A DNA stretch of 64,000 nucleotides. Origin: a virus. Positions 42,034 through 50,232 of the stretch are shown here, piece after piece. Every line of letters starts with the position of its first letter. The stretch's first letter is position 1. The stretch lies in IMG/VR virus record IMGVR_UViG_3300002503_000002, positions 1-64,000 of that record; one strand, given 5' to 3'. The position numbers were made by a program, and so were the translations under genes. The notes beneath the pieces are model-generated. The model was not told the origin of the DNA, ran no database searches, and worked only from the letters and a program-made list of their open reading frames with translations.

Positions 42034-44028
42034 TTAACCATCCTTTATATTCATATCCTTCGTTCTTTGCAATAACTCAGACAATGGTTCACCTATGACC
42101 AAATCCAATCTCTTCTTTTCTTCATCCCATTCTCTGATAAAGATATGCTCCCTAGTATCTGCATTAGCCAATCTGATATCTTCGACACGAAATACACGCA
42201 TCTTAGAACCTAGTTCAAGTCCAAGATCGTTAGCGGCCCATTTATTAAGTGTCTCTGTGCGGATAACGAAAGAACCATCCATATCATGGACAATCCCAAG
42301 ACCACCTAATACGGATTCATCGTCCCTTTTGTCATAAGTTGAGGCTTTCTGGTTGACACACAAGACGACAGGATACTTCTCCGTATTGTAGAATATCTCC
42401 TTAATCCCGAACATCATACGTTGGGCAAACACGAATGCCTGTGCTGGATAGGCTCTGATGAATTTGGTCAAAGAATCAATGACAATCAATTTGGGTTTGT
42501 CATGTTTATCGAGCCATGCTTGTATCGGATTTAATATACTCCTATCTACAAAACTCTCAATGACATTATATCCTGCTGACCCCGGTTGCAATCTATGACG
42601 GTCTATGAATGTCAAATGTGGGGTGTGCAACATCTTCCTATCCACGTTTAAATCCTGTCTGTGTTTATCGACAATTCTCATGAATTCTTTCTGTATAGAT
42701 TCGTTGTACATATAAAGTACGTCGTCTTCACGAAGGGCCATGTTAATTGCTTCATAGATGGCCATTGTGGTATTATGCGTGGCAATCATATCATCAGTCA
42801 AATATAATCCATCAGGAGAATCGATAGCAATACATTGTGATTGTTCCCTTCCATCTTCAATTATAGATGAAATAAATCTCTTGGGTTGTTTTTTGAAACC
42901 ATTTCCAAATATTTTACTTCTTTTTCCTCTAAAGATTTGAAGTCCTTTTGGCATTTTAATAGATAAAACATAACATGGTCTACCATATTTCATTTTTCCT
43001 TTATATATGAATTTAGGTATTTTTTTAATATTAACCCGGACTATTCCTCCAAAAGAATGAACTAAAAACATAACATCATCTTTCAATTTGGGTGATGTCG
43101 TATAAAATACTAATCCTTTTTTAGATACATAACCATCAGTATCCATTAAACCTTGGAATAACTGTAATCTCTCTTGTGGTGATGCAAGCAAATACTTATC
43201 TGGAATATATTTTTCATGTGACTTTAGACCAAATAATCTTAAATTAGATAATTGTTCTTTTAATTCATTTTTCAATCTACCGCCATTCATTGGTCCAGAA
43301 ATTCGCCAATCATAACGACTAACTTGTTTAAGTTTCAAATTATCATAATCTTTAATATAAGATGATATTTCTAACAATACTTTATTATCATTTGATGATA
43401 TCATAATTTGGTTTGTTATTCCTCCATCTCCAATCAAAACACCTAATAAATAAGGAGAAACTTCCAGATTTTCTGATTTCCCAAAATTTATTGGAGATGT
43501 TAATGGAATGCTCCATCTTGATTTTAAATTATATTTCAATAATTCAGATAAGGACACAGTTCGTGGTTTCCCTCTCTTTGAAAGGATAGTCCATAAATGT
43601 TCTTCTGTACATCTTGTACTACTACCATCTGAAAATTTAATTTTAAAAATAATTTTTTCTCCTTGTGGAAATATTCCAATAATTTTATGGAGATTGCCAT
43701 CTATTCCAATGACTAGAGTATCCATATTTATATCTTTCATTAATTTCCAACCATTAGAAGTCAAAATTTTGGCATTCATCGGTTGTGCTTTTCCAGCCTT
43801 GGGAACGGAAACAACACTAATAACCGACCCCGGTGGATATCCCTTATTTCCCAATAATTCATTCATTCCCTTTATCGTAGATTTGATATATTTCTGTTCG
43901 AATAATGTGGCATCCTCTTTTGGCGGAATGAACGAATGGAATCCTTGGTCGTCACGGGGGGTCTGATATTTCGTAAATGTTTGCTTCTTCACTAATGTCT
44001 GCTCTTCTTCTTCATTACCCAATTTCAT
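42034..44028 (-). CDS. RecA/RadA-like ATPase interrupted by an intein
   Basis: Precursor of 664 residues. Residues 1-80 and 420-664 form the ATPase (325 residues after splicing): Walker A is rebuilt as SVPKAGK + TT, exactly at the intein site; Walker B-like LIVIDSLTKF, and VLCVNQKAS near the end resemble RadA/RecA/KaiC-type cores. GMNELLGNKGYPPGSVISVV is the usual lead-in to the P-loop. The enzyme may be a recombinase or a DnaB-like helicase; the region after Walker B (EDIRLANADTREHIF) suits a DNA-bound ring. Insertion in the P-loop Lys/Thr codons is a classic intein site. Unspliced protein should be inactive. Confidence 0.85.
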   Translation of the reverse strand: MKLGNEEEEQTLVKKQTFTKYQTPRDDQGFHSFIPPKEDATLFEQKYIKSTIKGMNELLGNKGYPPGSVISVVSVPKAGKAQPMNAKILTSNGWKLMKDINMDTLVIGIDGNLHKIIGIFPQGEKIIFKIKFSDGSSTRCTEEHLWTILSKRGKPRTVSLSELLKYNLKSRWSIPLTSPINFGKSENLEVSPYLLGVLIGDGGITNQIMISSNDNKVLLEISSYIKDYDNLKLKQVSRYDWRISGPMNGGRLKNELKEQLSNLRLFGLKSHEKYIPDKYLLASPQERLQLFQGLMDTDGYVSKKGLVFYTTSPKLKDDVMFLVHSFGGIVRVNIKKIPKFIYKGKMKYGRPCYVLSIKMPKGLQIFRGKRSKIFGNGFKKQPKRFISSIIEDGREQSQCIAIDSPDGLYLTDDMIATHNTTMAIYEAINMALREDDVLYMYNESIQKEFMRIVDKHRQDLNVDRKMLHTPHLTFIDRHRLQPGSAGYNVIESFVDRSILNPIQAWLDKHDKPKLIVIDSLTKFIRAYPAQAFVFAQRMMFGIKEIFYNTEKYPVVLCVNQKASTYDKRDDESVLGGLGIVHDMDGSFVIRTETLNKWAANDLGLELGSKMRVFRVEDIRLANADTREHIFIREWDEEKKRLDLVIGEPLSELLQRTKDMNIKDG
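42772..43788 (-). other. Intein with LAGLIDADG endonuclease, class 3-like
   Basis: Intein of 339 residues (81-419 of the precursor). It begins with Ala-Gln (AQPMNAKILTSNGW) rather than Cys or Ser and ends ATHN followed by Thr. Block B TEEHLWTI has His144 and Trp146; block F carries Cys399 (QSQCIAI); +1 is Thr420. Trp(B:12), Cys(F:4) and Thr(+1) are the WCT signature of class 3 inteins, which splice by attack of the block F Cys. The endonuclease motifs are LLGVLIGDGG (194-203) and QGLMDTDGYV (292-301), both with the acidic residue, so homing may be active. Confidence 0.85.
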
Positions 44029-44214
44029 TTACAATCCTCCCCCTCTATAGTACCATCTTTCATATGCTTCTACATATTCAGGAAATCCTTTTCTTATTTT
44101 CTCTTTATTATAATTATCAGCCTTGGCAATAAGCCTTAATAACATGGCTCCAAACCAATCAGCCCGTGGGTTTCTAAGCACTTCCTCAACATTCTCTAAA
44201 TCATATTCACTCAT
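44029..44214 (-). CDS. Small conserved phage protein (PRADWF family)
   Basis: Product of 61 residues from ATG 44214. ENVEEVLRNPRADWFGAMLL and IRKGFPEYVEAYERW are typical of a short, widely spread phage family of unknown function, usually helical. Confidence 0.6.
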   Translation of the reverse strand: MSEYDLENVEEVLRNPRADWFGAMLLRLIAKADNYNKEKIRKGFPEYVEAYERWYYRGGGL

Positions 44215-44250
44215 GTTTATCCACCATCCCATATATTTCATTGATTGATT

Positions 44251-44424
44251 TTATTTTCCTATGACTGCACGTTCAATAAATAAAATACGTCGTTCTAATT
44301 CTTCTAAAGCCTCGTATAATTTAGTTTCTGCTCCAACTATCCCTAATTCTACATCACCAGATAATTTTTTTACTTTTTCCATTAAATCTGATAATATTAA
44401 ATCTGATAATAATACTCTTGTCAT
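44251..44424 (-). CDS. Small helical protein (57 aa)
   Basis: ATG 44424 overlaps the NADAR stop (ATGA); a longer start at 44487 lies inside that gene and is rejected. Leu/Glu/Lys-rich helices (LILSDLMEKVKKLSGD; YEALEELERRILFIER). Function unknown. Confidence 0.5.
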   Translation of the reverse strand: MTRVLLSDLILSDLMEKVKKLSGDVELGIVGAETKLYEALEELERRILFIERAVIGK

Positions 44425-44894
44425 CTTAACTCCTCTCTCACCTGCATTAACATCTTCCCTAGTTTGTCCTGACCTTTCATGCCCCAATACCTATCCGATG
44501 GACTGGCCTCATGTATTATTGAGTCTCCTGTGTCTATAAGCAAGTCTCGTATATCAGGGTTCTGTGTGAACTTGGCTCTCAATCCTGTAAGCATCACATT
44601 ATCTTTAATCATTTCCCAATCTGCACGAAATTCTCCTTGCTCTGAACGAAGGGAATGACCTGCTTTCATGGCCAAGAAAGGAGAGGGTGCTGAGGCAATC
44701 CACCATTTGATAAAGTCTGTTGTTGCTTTCTGCGATTGATAATAATGTTCATTGGTGGCAAATAGGAATTTTACATCGCTATCCTCATTATAATACATCT
44801 TCATTTGTTGCGCCGCCCTATAGAAATTACTCAGGAATCCATATGGTCCTTTCGTTGTATAGAATAATATCTCTTGTGGCATATTATCACTCAT
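44421..44894 (-). CDS. NADAR (YbiA-like) domain protein
   Basis: Product of 157 residues. FYTTKGPYGFLSNFYRA, then NEHYYQSQKA, then RADWEMIKDNVM...LRAKFTQNP and GDSIIHEASPSDRYWGMKGQ cover all hallmarks of the NADAR/YbiA family, N-glycosidases acting on ADP-ribose-like or riboflavin-intermediate substrates. Some NADAR proteins remove ADP-ribose from DNA and pair with DarT; phage copies could protect the genome from such modification. The catalytic region appears intact. ATGA overlaps on both sides. Confidence 0.85.
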   Translation of the reverse strand: MSDNMPQEILFYTTKGPYGFLSNFYRAAQQMKMYYNEDSDVKFLFATNEHYYQSQKATTDFIKWWIASAPSPFLAMKAGHSLRSEQGEFRADWEMIKDNVMLTGLRAKFTQNPDIRDLLIDTGDSIIHEASPSDRYWGMKGQDKLGKMLMQVREELR

Positions 44895-45214
44895 GGGACT
44901 GCGACTGTCTTATGTTCTGTGCAAACAAATTTATCTAAATTCCAATCATACGATTCTGCCTTTTTCATACAATACTCAAACTGACAGGTATAGTAATGGT
45001 CCTTGTGTTGAGGATATGGGCATCTTGTTTCTAATTCGACTGTTTTGACCTTGGTGATAATATGTACATTTTCATCATAAGCCATTTCAGATAGATGTTC
45101 ATTAAGAAACTCACACAACGTTGGGCCTCTACCATCACCCCATTTTGGTAAATTTTTCAATAAATCAGTTTCAGCCAATAACTCAGATGGCACAATGATT
45201 ATAATATCACTCAT
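44891..45214 (-). CDS. Zinc-binding hypothetical protein
   Basis: Product of 107 residues from ATG 45214 (the A is shared with the previous TGA). N-terminal strand MSDIIIIVPSELL; C-terminal Cys/His cluster CPYPQHKDHYYTCQFEYC and CTEH. This C/H pattern resembles the small Cys-pair proteins at 51-57 kb. Function unknown. Confidence 0.5.
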   Translation of the reverse strand: MSDIIIIVPSELLAETDLLKNLPKWGDGRGPTLCEFLNEHLSEMAYDENVHIITKVKTVELETRCPYPQHKDHYYTCQFEYCMKKAESYDWNLDKFVCTEHKTVAVP

Positions 45215-45546
45215 CAATAATCCCTTCTCTCTATATTCAATATTTTGAATACTCCATTTGGTCTGTATTCTGCTACCCCGGAAATCCATTCATCACCAGC
45301 AGGACTATCATAAGTCTGAATATGGAATTGATATGTGTAATCGTTATTTGACATTTCCTCCATCTTGATTTTTTCTATATGTTCCTTATATTGATAAGAA
45401 GTCTTTTTATATTCTTCCCTATCCATCAACAGATAACGCAATATCGCTCTCCTAATGATTATATCGTCAGTTTTAGATTGATTATACTGTACTGATAGAT
45501 TTATCTTAGTATGACAAGTAGGACAGGTGATTTGTGATTCAATCAT
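45214..45546 (-). CDS. Hypothetical protein with N-terminal CxxC
   Basis: Product of 110 residues. CPTC at 8-11, charged helical middle (RRAILRYLLMDREEYKK) and a beta-rich C terminus (YQFHIQTYDSPAGDEWISGV). No family recognised. Confidence 0.45.
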   Translation of the reverse strand: MIESQITCPTCHTKINLSVQYNQSKTDDIIIRRAILRYLLMDREEYKKTSYQYKEHIEKIKMEEMSNNDYTYQFHIQTYDSPAGDEWISGVAEYRPNGVFKILNIERRDY

Positions 45547-45692
45547 AATTTCAATCCCTTACGTGCTTCCTTTCTTTTACGTAAAAATTCAGCCGCCAAC
45601 GGAAAATTACGTTGAAGGGCTTCAATCATGTTATCTTGTTCTTTTATCAAGGCATCACAGACAGGGCAATGTATATTTTCTATAGTAGTCAT
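45543..45692 (-). CDS. Micro-protein with CPVC (49 aa)
   Basis: ATG 45692 to TGA 45543, which overlaps the next ATG (ATGA). HCPVCDALIKEQ followed by a basic helix (RKRKEARKGLKL). Translational coupling on the 3' side supports it. Confidence 0.5.
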   Translation of the reverse strand: MTTIENIHCPVCDALIKEQDNMIEALQRNFPLAAEFLRKRKEARKGLKL

Positions 45693-45696
45693 TGTA

Positions 45697-46074
45697 TCAC
45701 TTCTTAGATAAATATCTGCTCATCGTTGTCAGGTTCATTAAATCCTGATGCATTTCTACAATCTCATTTAATCTGTTGAGACAATGTTTGCATATACGTT
45801 TACAGTCCTGTGAAGATAATCTATGGTAATCCACACCTATAATATCTATCCTCTTTTTATGACGATAACATAGGGATACCCACTTATAGTCCTCACCAAC
45901 TCTTAATTGTCCTTTAATTTGTTGTTGTTTCCAATGTTTACCTTTCTCAGAACTTATATTAATTATACTATAGACAGTATGAGTCCTATTTCTAAATGGT
46001 TTGATAAATAAATGGAAACTATATCTATTACGTCCATAACGCCAATAAGGTTCATCATAAATTATCTTACTCAT
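45697..46074 (-). CDS. Small Cys-pair protein, basic
   Basis: Product of 125 residues from ATG 46074. Central WVSLCYRHKKRIDIIGV, then DYHRLSSQDCKRICKHCLNR at the C terminus. The C-terminal C-x2-C followed by a helix resembles the paralogous array further right. Function unknown. Confidence 0.45.
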   Translation of the reverse strand: MSKIIYDEPYWRYGRNRYSFHLFIKPFRNRTHTVYSIINISSEKGKHWKQQQIKGQLRVGEDYKWVSLCYRHKKRIDIIGVDYHRLSSQDCKRICKHCLNRLNEIVEMHQDLMNLTTMSRYLSKK

Positions 46075-46082
46075 TTTAATTA

Positions 46083-46529
46083 TCATTTGAATTCTCTCCC
46101 GCAGTTCCAACACGTAATTTTAAATGCCATCGGGTGTTTCTTGTCATTCAAATGACCAGCCTTTACCGCATACAAACGACCAAGAGGAACATATGTATAA
46201 CAATCTGCCTTGTTTAATTGCACATCTGTTTTGGATTGGGCATCTTTGAAACATTTATCCGTACATTCGAAAGTTGATATACCATAGTTGGCCTCCAGAT
46301 AATGATAAACACATAGCCATTCCCATGTAGAATGGATACGATGATAATTTCCTTTATTTTGAGGACATTTCTTTTTCTTGTCTGATGTCCCATAACACCA
46401 TAATCTGCTTTTCATCATTGTGAAACGACTATTCGATTCTTTGATACATGGAAAATATTTGCTACCATATCCATGCATATGGCATTTTATCTTCTTTGGG
46501 TGTTCCCATCTTGTTGACATATTATTCAC
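46083..46529 (-). CDS. Cys/His-rich hypothetical protein
   Basis: Product of 148 residues (145 from ATG 46520) with about ten Cys: HMHGYGSKYFPC, SRLWCYGTSDKKKKC, ECTDKCF and CWNCGREF. Probably binds more than one zinc. No family recognised. Confidence 0.45.
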   Translation of the reverse strand: MNNMSTRWEHPKKIKCHMHGYGSKYFPCIKESNSRFTMMKSRLWCYGTSDKKKKCPQNKGNYHRIHSTWEWLCVYHYLEANYGISTFECTDKCFKDAQSKTDVQLNKADCYTYVPLGRLYAVKAGHLNDKKHPMAFKITCWNCGREFK

Positions 46530-46531
46530 CT

Positions 46532-47194
46532 TTAATTATGCAAATCTACATTCACCAGATAATACTCTATATCAGATGCATAAATAGGTGTTTTAATGAT
46601 ATCATTTATTCTTGTTGGCCATTGACTCAAATGATGAGTATTTTGTTCTATATCATAAAAATAAGAATAACTGTTATATCTATCCTTTAATAAATTATTA
46701 GAAATTTTACGATAATATCTTATCATTCCCTTTGCATGTTTGGATTCTTCATGTTCTTCAAAAATCTTTTTCTTATACGCCTGAATTTCTATAAGACATC
46801 TACCTATTTCCATTTGCATTGAATTATTCGAGATTTTTATTAAATCCCATATCTTATGTTTATTCGCCTCAACCACTGGAAGGACTTCAGTATCATATGG
46901 TTCCTTATTCACTTTATCAAGAAATTCGTAATTAAGGCGTATAGGGTCTAATCCACCTACAGTTTTCTGACGATAGAAACCCTTCTCATCCACAATTTTT
47001 TCTTGTAATTGTTTACCTTCGTCCGTATTCCAAGCCCATGCAAAACGACCACCAAATTGGTACCAATCCCAAACGCGCTCATGTTTTGGGTCATTACCTC
47101 GGTCGCTGTAATAGGGTTCCAAGAACTTCTGTATTTTTTCTATGGAGTCTTTCTTATCCTTGGCCCTGATTAACAATATATGATTGAAATGCAT
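46532..47194 (-). CDS. Conserved phage protein (WDWYQFGGRF family)
   Basis: Product of 220 residues. VWDWYQFGGRFAWAWNTDEG is a block found in a family of phage proteins of unknown function; the rest is helical. The N terminus MHFNHILLIRAKDKKDS is a beta-alpha start. Confidence 0.5.
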   Translation of the reverse strand: MHFNHILLIRAKDKKDSIEKIQKFLEPYYSDRGNDPKHERVWDWYQFGGRFAWAWNTDEGKQLQEKIVDEKGFYRQKTVGGLDPIRLNYEFLDKVNKEPYDTEVLPVVEANKHKIWDLIKISNNSMQMEIGRCLIEIQAYKKKIFEEHEESKHAKGMIRYYRKISNNLLKDRYNSYSYFYDIEQNTHHLSQWPTRINDIIKTPIYASDIEYYLVNVDLHN

Positions 47195-47199
47195 ATTAA

Positions 47200-47556
47200 C
47201 TATCCCCCCTCTATTAATTTAACCATAGTTGCTACTGAATTACTAATATCCTGATATTCTCCTCCATTACTAACTTTATCATATAATCCACAAAAACGTG
47301 GGTCATCCTTTTTTTCATCGTCGTAATAATCTCCAACGATGACTATTCTATCACCAGCCCAAGAACCTATTAATGGATTGTTAGATGGATAATCACCGCC
47401 ACCACGACCATTACCTTTGGCCAATAGTAACGTCAATGCTGTCAATGTGCCTTGCGATGAACAACCAAACTCCAATAGTTTAAGACCATCACCAAATTTA
47501 TGCGGGTGGAGATATTCTTTTTTATCTAGATTGACAATCTTGTAATATTGACCCAT
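47200..47556 (-). CDS. Conserved protein (MGQYYKxVNLDKKEYL family)
   Basis: Product of 118 residues. MGQYYKIVNLDKKEYLHPHK, GDGLKLLEFG, NGRGGGDY and GSWAGDRIVIVGDYYD are all hallmark blocks of a family widespread in phages and bacteria. Function unknown. Confidence 0.7.
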   Translation of the reverse strand: MGQYYKIVNLDKKEYLHPHKFGDGLKLLEFGCSSQGTLTALTLLLAKGNGRGGGDYPSNNPLIGSWAGDRIVIVGDYYDDEKKDDPRFCGLYDKVSNGGEYQDISNSVATMVKLIEGG

Positions 47557-47916
47557 TTAATCACTTTCCTCTTCGAAAACCAACAGGATGCAGAAATGTC
47601 CATTGTCGCTATTATCACCATCATTTGCCGTGGCTCCAAAATAGTAGGATGATTCACAACGCCCAGTTTCATTATATTCATTTGCTTTCCATATCCCCTG
47701 TTTTGTAAGCCACCGAACAAAATCAACCATTACCGTATTTGGTTCCAATCTACCTAATGGATAAAGTTCCTTTACTTTTCCTGCATTTATGTCTTTCTTT
47801 AATTCCCTGACATATTTCTCTGCCAATTTAGGGAATTCCTTACCTCCCCAATGGTTGAACAGAGCCACACTTTCCTCAGTGCCATTCACAAATGATATAC
47901 TTACACGGTCGCCCAT
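47557..47916 (-). CDS. Conserved phage protein (MGDRVSISF family)
   Basis: Product of 119 residues with MGDRVSISFVNGTEESVALF followed by NHWGG. This is a recognised phage family of unknown function that often accompanies the MGQYYK family, as here where the two are adjacent without a gap. Confidence 0.65.
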   Translation of the reverse strand: MGDRVSISFVNGTEESVALFNHWGGKEFPKLAEKYVRELKKDINAGKVKELYPLGRLEPNTVMVDFVRWLTKQGIWKANEYNETGRCESSYYFGATANDGDNSDNGHFCILLVFEEESD

Positions 47917-47923
47917 TGTTATA

Positions 47924-48100
47924 TCACCTTCTTTCTTTCTCTTTCCTTATCTTATCACCAGATGCTTCCCATCTTGGTAATGCACTCGATGGTACATCAT
48001 TACATTCAGTAGTTTGTTTACATATTTCACATAGCCCATATGATTTCAAGATAGAATCAGGCCAGTTTCTTTTATTGGCGCATTTATCACAATAAAACAT
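47924..48100 (-). CDS. Zinc-finger phage protein (FYCDKCANKRNWP)
   Basis: Product of 58 residues from ATG 48100. FYCDKCANKRNWPDS, CEICKQTTECNDVPSSALP. The two CxxC pairs and the NDVPSSxLP tail match a short phage zinc-finger family. Confidence 0.6.
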   Translation of the reverse strand: MFYCDKCANKRNWPDSILKSYGLCEICKQTTECNDVPSSALPRWEASGDKIRKEKERR

Positions 48101-48113
48101 AATAATCAATCAC

Positions 48114-48326
48114 TCATTTTCTTCTATTAAAAGAAAAGAGGAGGACAAACGACACAATTATACCAAGGACAAACGGAGCGATTTCCTCCACTGTGGTCCC
48201 TTTAGAATATTTCAACACATATAACATTGCATATAATATAAATAACATTAACAATATATTGCATAGTATGCTTGCACTAGTCCACATTATATCCCTAATC
48301 TGTCTGAATATTTCTTTCACCGTCAT
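48114..48326 (-). CDS. Two-helix membrane protein
   Basis: ATG 48326 has AAGGAG nine bases upstream; the longer start at 48359 is less likely. Product of 70 residues with helices at ~13-36 and ~48-66 and a basic C terminus. Size and topology are holin-like but there is no lysis gene nearby. Confidence 0.5.
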   Translation of the reverse strand: MTVKEIFRQIRDIMWTSASILCNILLMLFILYAMLYVLKYSKGTTVEEIAPFVLGIIVSFVLLFSFNRRK

Positions 48327-48339
48327 CTCTTTATCTCCT

Positions 48340-48585
48340 TTATAACTTTTCTTCATCAAGACCCCATTGATTTTTTATTATCTCATTTATCTCGTTAACA
48401 ATATCACCGAGTCCACTTTCGAAACTCACTATAATATCATGTATATATATCCGAGTATTATTATCAATAAATTTATTTCTTTGTAAAATGGTAGATAGTT
48501 GTTCTATATGTACTCGCATACTATTCATCAATCCTAGACATGTATTCAGTTGATTGAATTCTCGTTCATTCTCCAATAAAATCAC
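48340..48585 (-). CDS. Hypothetical helical protein
   Basis: Product of 81 residues, helical, with ENEREFNQLNTCLGLMNSMR and an acidic C terminus. No family recognised. Confidence 0.4.
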   Translation of the reverse strand: MILLENEREFNQLNTCLGLMNSMRVHIEQLSTILQRNKFIDNNTRIYIHDIIVSFESGLGDIVNEINEIIKNQWGLDEEKL

Positions 48586-48727
48586 CTATAAAATCCATCA
48601 GTTCGTCTCTACTTGATGTTATCTTGCCATCGTTCATCTTTATTTTCTTATCACATTTCCACAGATGATTCAATATTGAAAATATATCATCTGATATTGT
48701 TAGATTGCAGGCATTACATTTCATCAT
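48566..48727 (-). CDS. Micro-protein with CxxC-H-C (53 aa)
   Basis: ATG 48727 (or 48724) overlaps the upstream stop. CNACNLTISDDIFSIL then HLWKC give a C-x2-C...H-x3-C site; helical C terminus. Overlaps the next gene by 20 bases. Confidence 0.5.
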   Translation of the reverse strand: MMKCNACNLTISDDIFSILNHLWKCDKKIKMNDGKITSSRDELMDFIGDFIGE

Positions 48728-49158
48728 TTCACCTTCTTCAAGAAAGAAAGTAGCCTATTATTTCCCCATTCTGCCAATTCTGTCATCGTGGATAATGTTA
48801 ATAATTTTGTTCTTTTTTCATTAGTCACTTTTATTGCTCTTGTAATATTTATGGTATTGACAGGATATACAAGATTTTGGTCATTATCGAAAATAGGGTT
48901 ATAATTGGAATCGGCGTTTAGAGATTTCCATGTCTCTATTGTCTTGCCTTTCTTATCCATACGAACCCAAGTTATTATTGACGTTTCCAATGGTATGTTC
49001 AATTCAAATTTTTCAATAAAAGAATTTAATTTGCTATAAGTATCCAATTGACTATTTACATACTTAATGTATTTCGTGGCTTTTTCTTTGGTAGAAAATA
49101 GTGCTACAATCGCATAATCACTATATTCGCCCCGTGAAACTACATACACCATTGTCAA
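48724..49158 (-). CDS. Conserved phage protein (YVVSRGEYSDY family)
   Basis: Product of 144 residues. MVYVVSRGEYSDYAIVALFS and TKEKATKYI match a small phage family with a conserved beta start. Translation may begin at TTG 49158 (GAGGGTG seven bases upstream) or at ATG 49152. The start lies inside a perfect 15-bp palindrome, which suggests transcriptional or translational control. This appears to be the first gene of a transcript after a terminator. Confidence 0.55.
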   Translation of the reverse strand: MTMVYVVSRGEYSDYAIVALFSTKEKATKYIKYVNSQLDTYSKLNSFIEKFELNIPLETSIITWVRMDKKGKTIETWKSLNADSNYNPIFDNDQNLVYPVNTINITRAIKVTNEKRTKLLTLSTMTELAEWGNNRLLSFLKKVK

Positions 49159-49162
49159 TGGT
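49148..49162. promoter_or_regulatory. Palindrome over the start of 48724-49158
   Basis: ACCATTG-T-CAATGGT, perfect 7-bp arms. On the minus strand it covers the TTG/ATG start region; TATAAT lies about 20 bases upstream. Likely an operator; could also fold in the mRNA to hide the start. Confidence 0.45.
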
Positions 49163-49200
49163 TCACACCCTCTAATATTATAAGGTCAGAAAAAAATATC

Positions 49201-49269
49201 CACACCGGGACGGAAGGAGGAGGGTGGCAAGAAAATGCGTGGGCAATTCTTGTTATTCCGCCCGGTGTG
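49201..49269 (-). terminator. Large nested hairpin followed by T tract
   Basis: Outer arms CACACCGGG(A)CGGAA (49201-49215) and TTCCG-CCCGGTGTG (49256-49269) pair over 14 bp with one bulge. An inner stem CAAGAA/TTCTTG (49228-49233, 49247-49252) lies inside. On the minus strand the hairpin is followed by TTTTTTT within 5-11 bases, so it should terminate transcription of the gene at 49299-50183. The GC-rich stem in an AT-rich genome and the nested stem suggest more than a simple terminator. Confidence 0.6.
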
Positions 49270-49271
49270 AA

Positions 49272-49286
49272 TGACCAATTTGGTCA
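49272..49286. promoter_or_regulatory. 15-bp palindrome next to the nested hairpin
   Basis: TGACCAA-T-TTGGTCA, perfect 7-bp arms, two bases beyond the large hairpin and 12 bases from the stop of the upstream gene. Could be an operator or an extra RNA hairpin. Confidence 0.4.
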
Positions 49287-49298
49287 ATGTAAGGTTGT

Positions 49299-50183
49299 TC
49301 AGGTGAATGCTGCTTTTTGCAACTTCTCCTGTAATTTCTGTGGAGTCTTCGTTACATCAACAATCCATCCACCATTTTTGATTGTCAATGTTATTCCTTG
49401 GCTACCATCACGCTTCTCGAACGTAAAGATACGACCATTCGCCAAGACTAACATATGATACAGGTTTTGGGCCACTTCCTGATATTCGTCCAGCCAATCC
49501 TGTACACCGAACAAATCTGGAAGATTCTTGTCCAATGCGATGCGGAACCGCGTACCTTCCAAATCTTCTATCTCGGCACTAATCCAGCGTCGGTCATTCT
49601 CCTTATCTTCTCCGACATTCACATCGACAATCTCACCGAGCACCGTAAAATATCTGTTTTTATTGCCCGTTTTGGAGATTTCCACGGCTTGGTTGAATGT
49701 CGATAATTCCATAAGACCAACATCAATCGTTTCATCCGTTTTGAATGACGTATCATTCGTGGTCCTATACGATGACGTATCGTTGGAAATAATCATAGTC
49801 TTTTGTAGATTTGTCCATCGAACGCCACTTAGATGCGGAGGTTCTTCCGGGAGATTATCTGCAAAATCGAGGTCATGTAGATATATCCTACGATTCTTTC
49901 CATTCGCGTCCAAGACACGGAACCATACCGACGTTATTGTATTTGTCTTACGGTCTGTCTTTACGGCCTTCCCTAAATATGCTCCCTCCAATGTTACTCC
50001 CTTTTCCGTGAGTTTGTTCAGAGAGTTCAGGGCTCCAAGTCTTGTCTTAGAAACTGATACGGCATTCTTCAATTTGCTATCAAAATCAGTTCCATAGTAG
50101 TCTTTCAGTTTGCCTTCCAAGTCAGATACGGTATTCCTATAGGGTGTCATCTTGTCTTGCACCGTTCTTAGAGAAGCAACCAT
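49299..50183 (-). CDS. Putative OB-fold/ssDNA-binding-like protein
   Basis: Product of 294 residues. A coiled N terminus (~1-60) leads to two beta-rich regions; YFTVLGEIVDVNVGEDKEND then RRWISAEIEDLEGTRFRIAL has the strand order and the length of an RPA-like OB fold. No zinc site. The call is tentative; an ssDNA-binding protein would fit the PolB replication set. ATG 50183 lacks an SD and follows TTTATATAA; ATG 50150 with GGTG upstream may be the true start if that TATA box is used. Confidence 0.4.
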   Translation of the reverse strand: MVASLRTVQDKMTPYRNTVSDLEGKLKDYYGTDFDSKLKNAVSVSKTRLGALNSLNKLTEKGVTLEGAYLGKAVKTDRKTNTITSVWFRVLDANGKNRRIYLHDLDFADNLPEEPPHLSGVRWTNLQKTMIISNDTSSYRTTNDTSFKTDETIDVGLMELSTFNQAVEISKTGNKNRYFTVLGEIVDVNVGEDKENDRRWISAEIEDLEGTRFRIALDKNLPDLFGVQDWLDEYQEVAQNLYHMLVLANGRIFTFEKRDGSQGITLTIKNGGWIVDVTKTPQKLQEKLQKAAFT

Positions 50184-50232
50184 CTTATATAAACGTTGAG
50201 TTTTCTATCTGGACAACAGGGAACACAAACAA

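Noticed and set aside
43508-43966. Plus-strand ORF of 152 codons
   Set aside because: Antisense to the intein-bearing ATPase, whose frame has clear motifs.
48114-48326. Holin
   Set aside because: Two-helix topology fits, but there is no endolysin or other lysis gene in the window, so only a membrane protein is called.
49528-50097. Plus-strand ORF of 189 codons
   Set aside because: Antisense to the OB-fold-like gene; no SD and no recognisable sequence.
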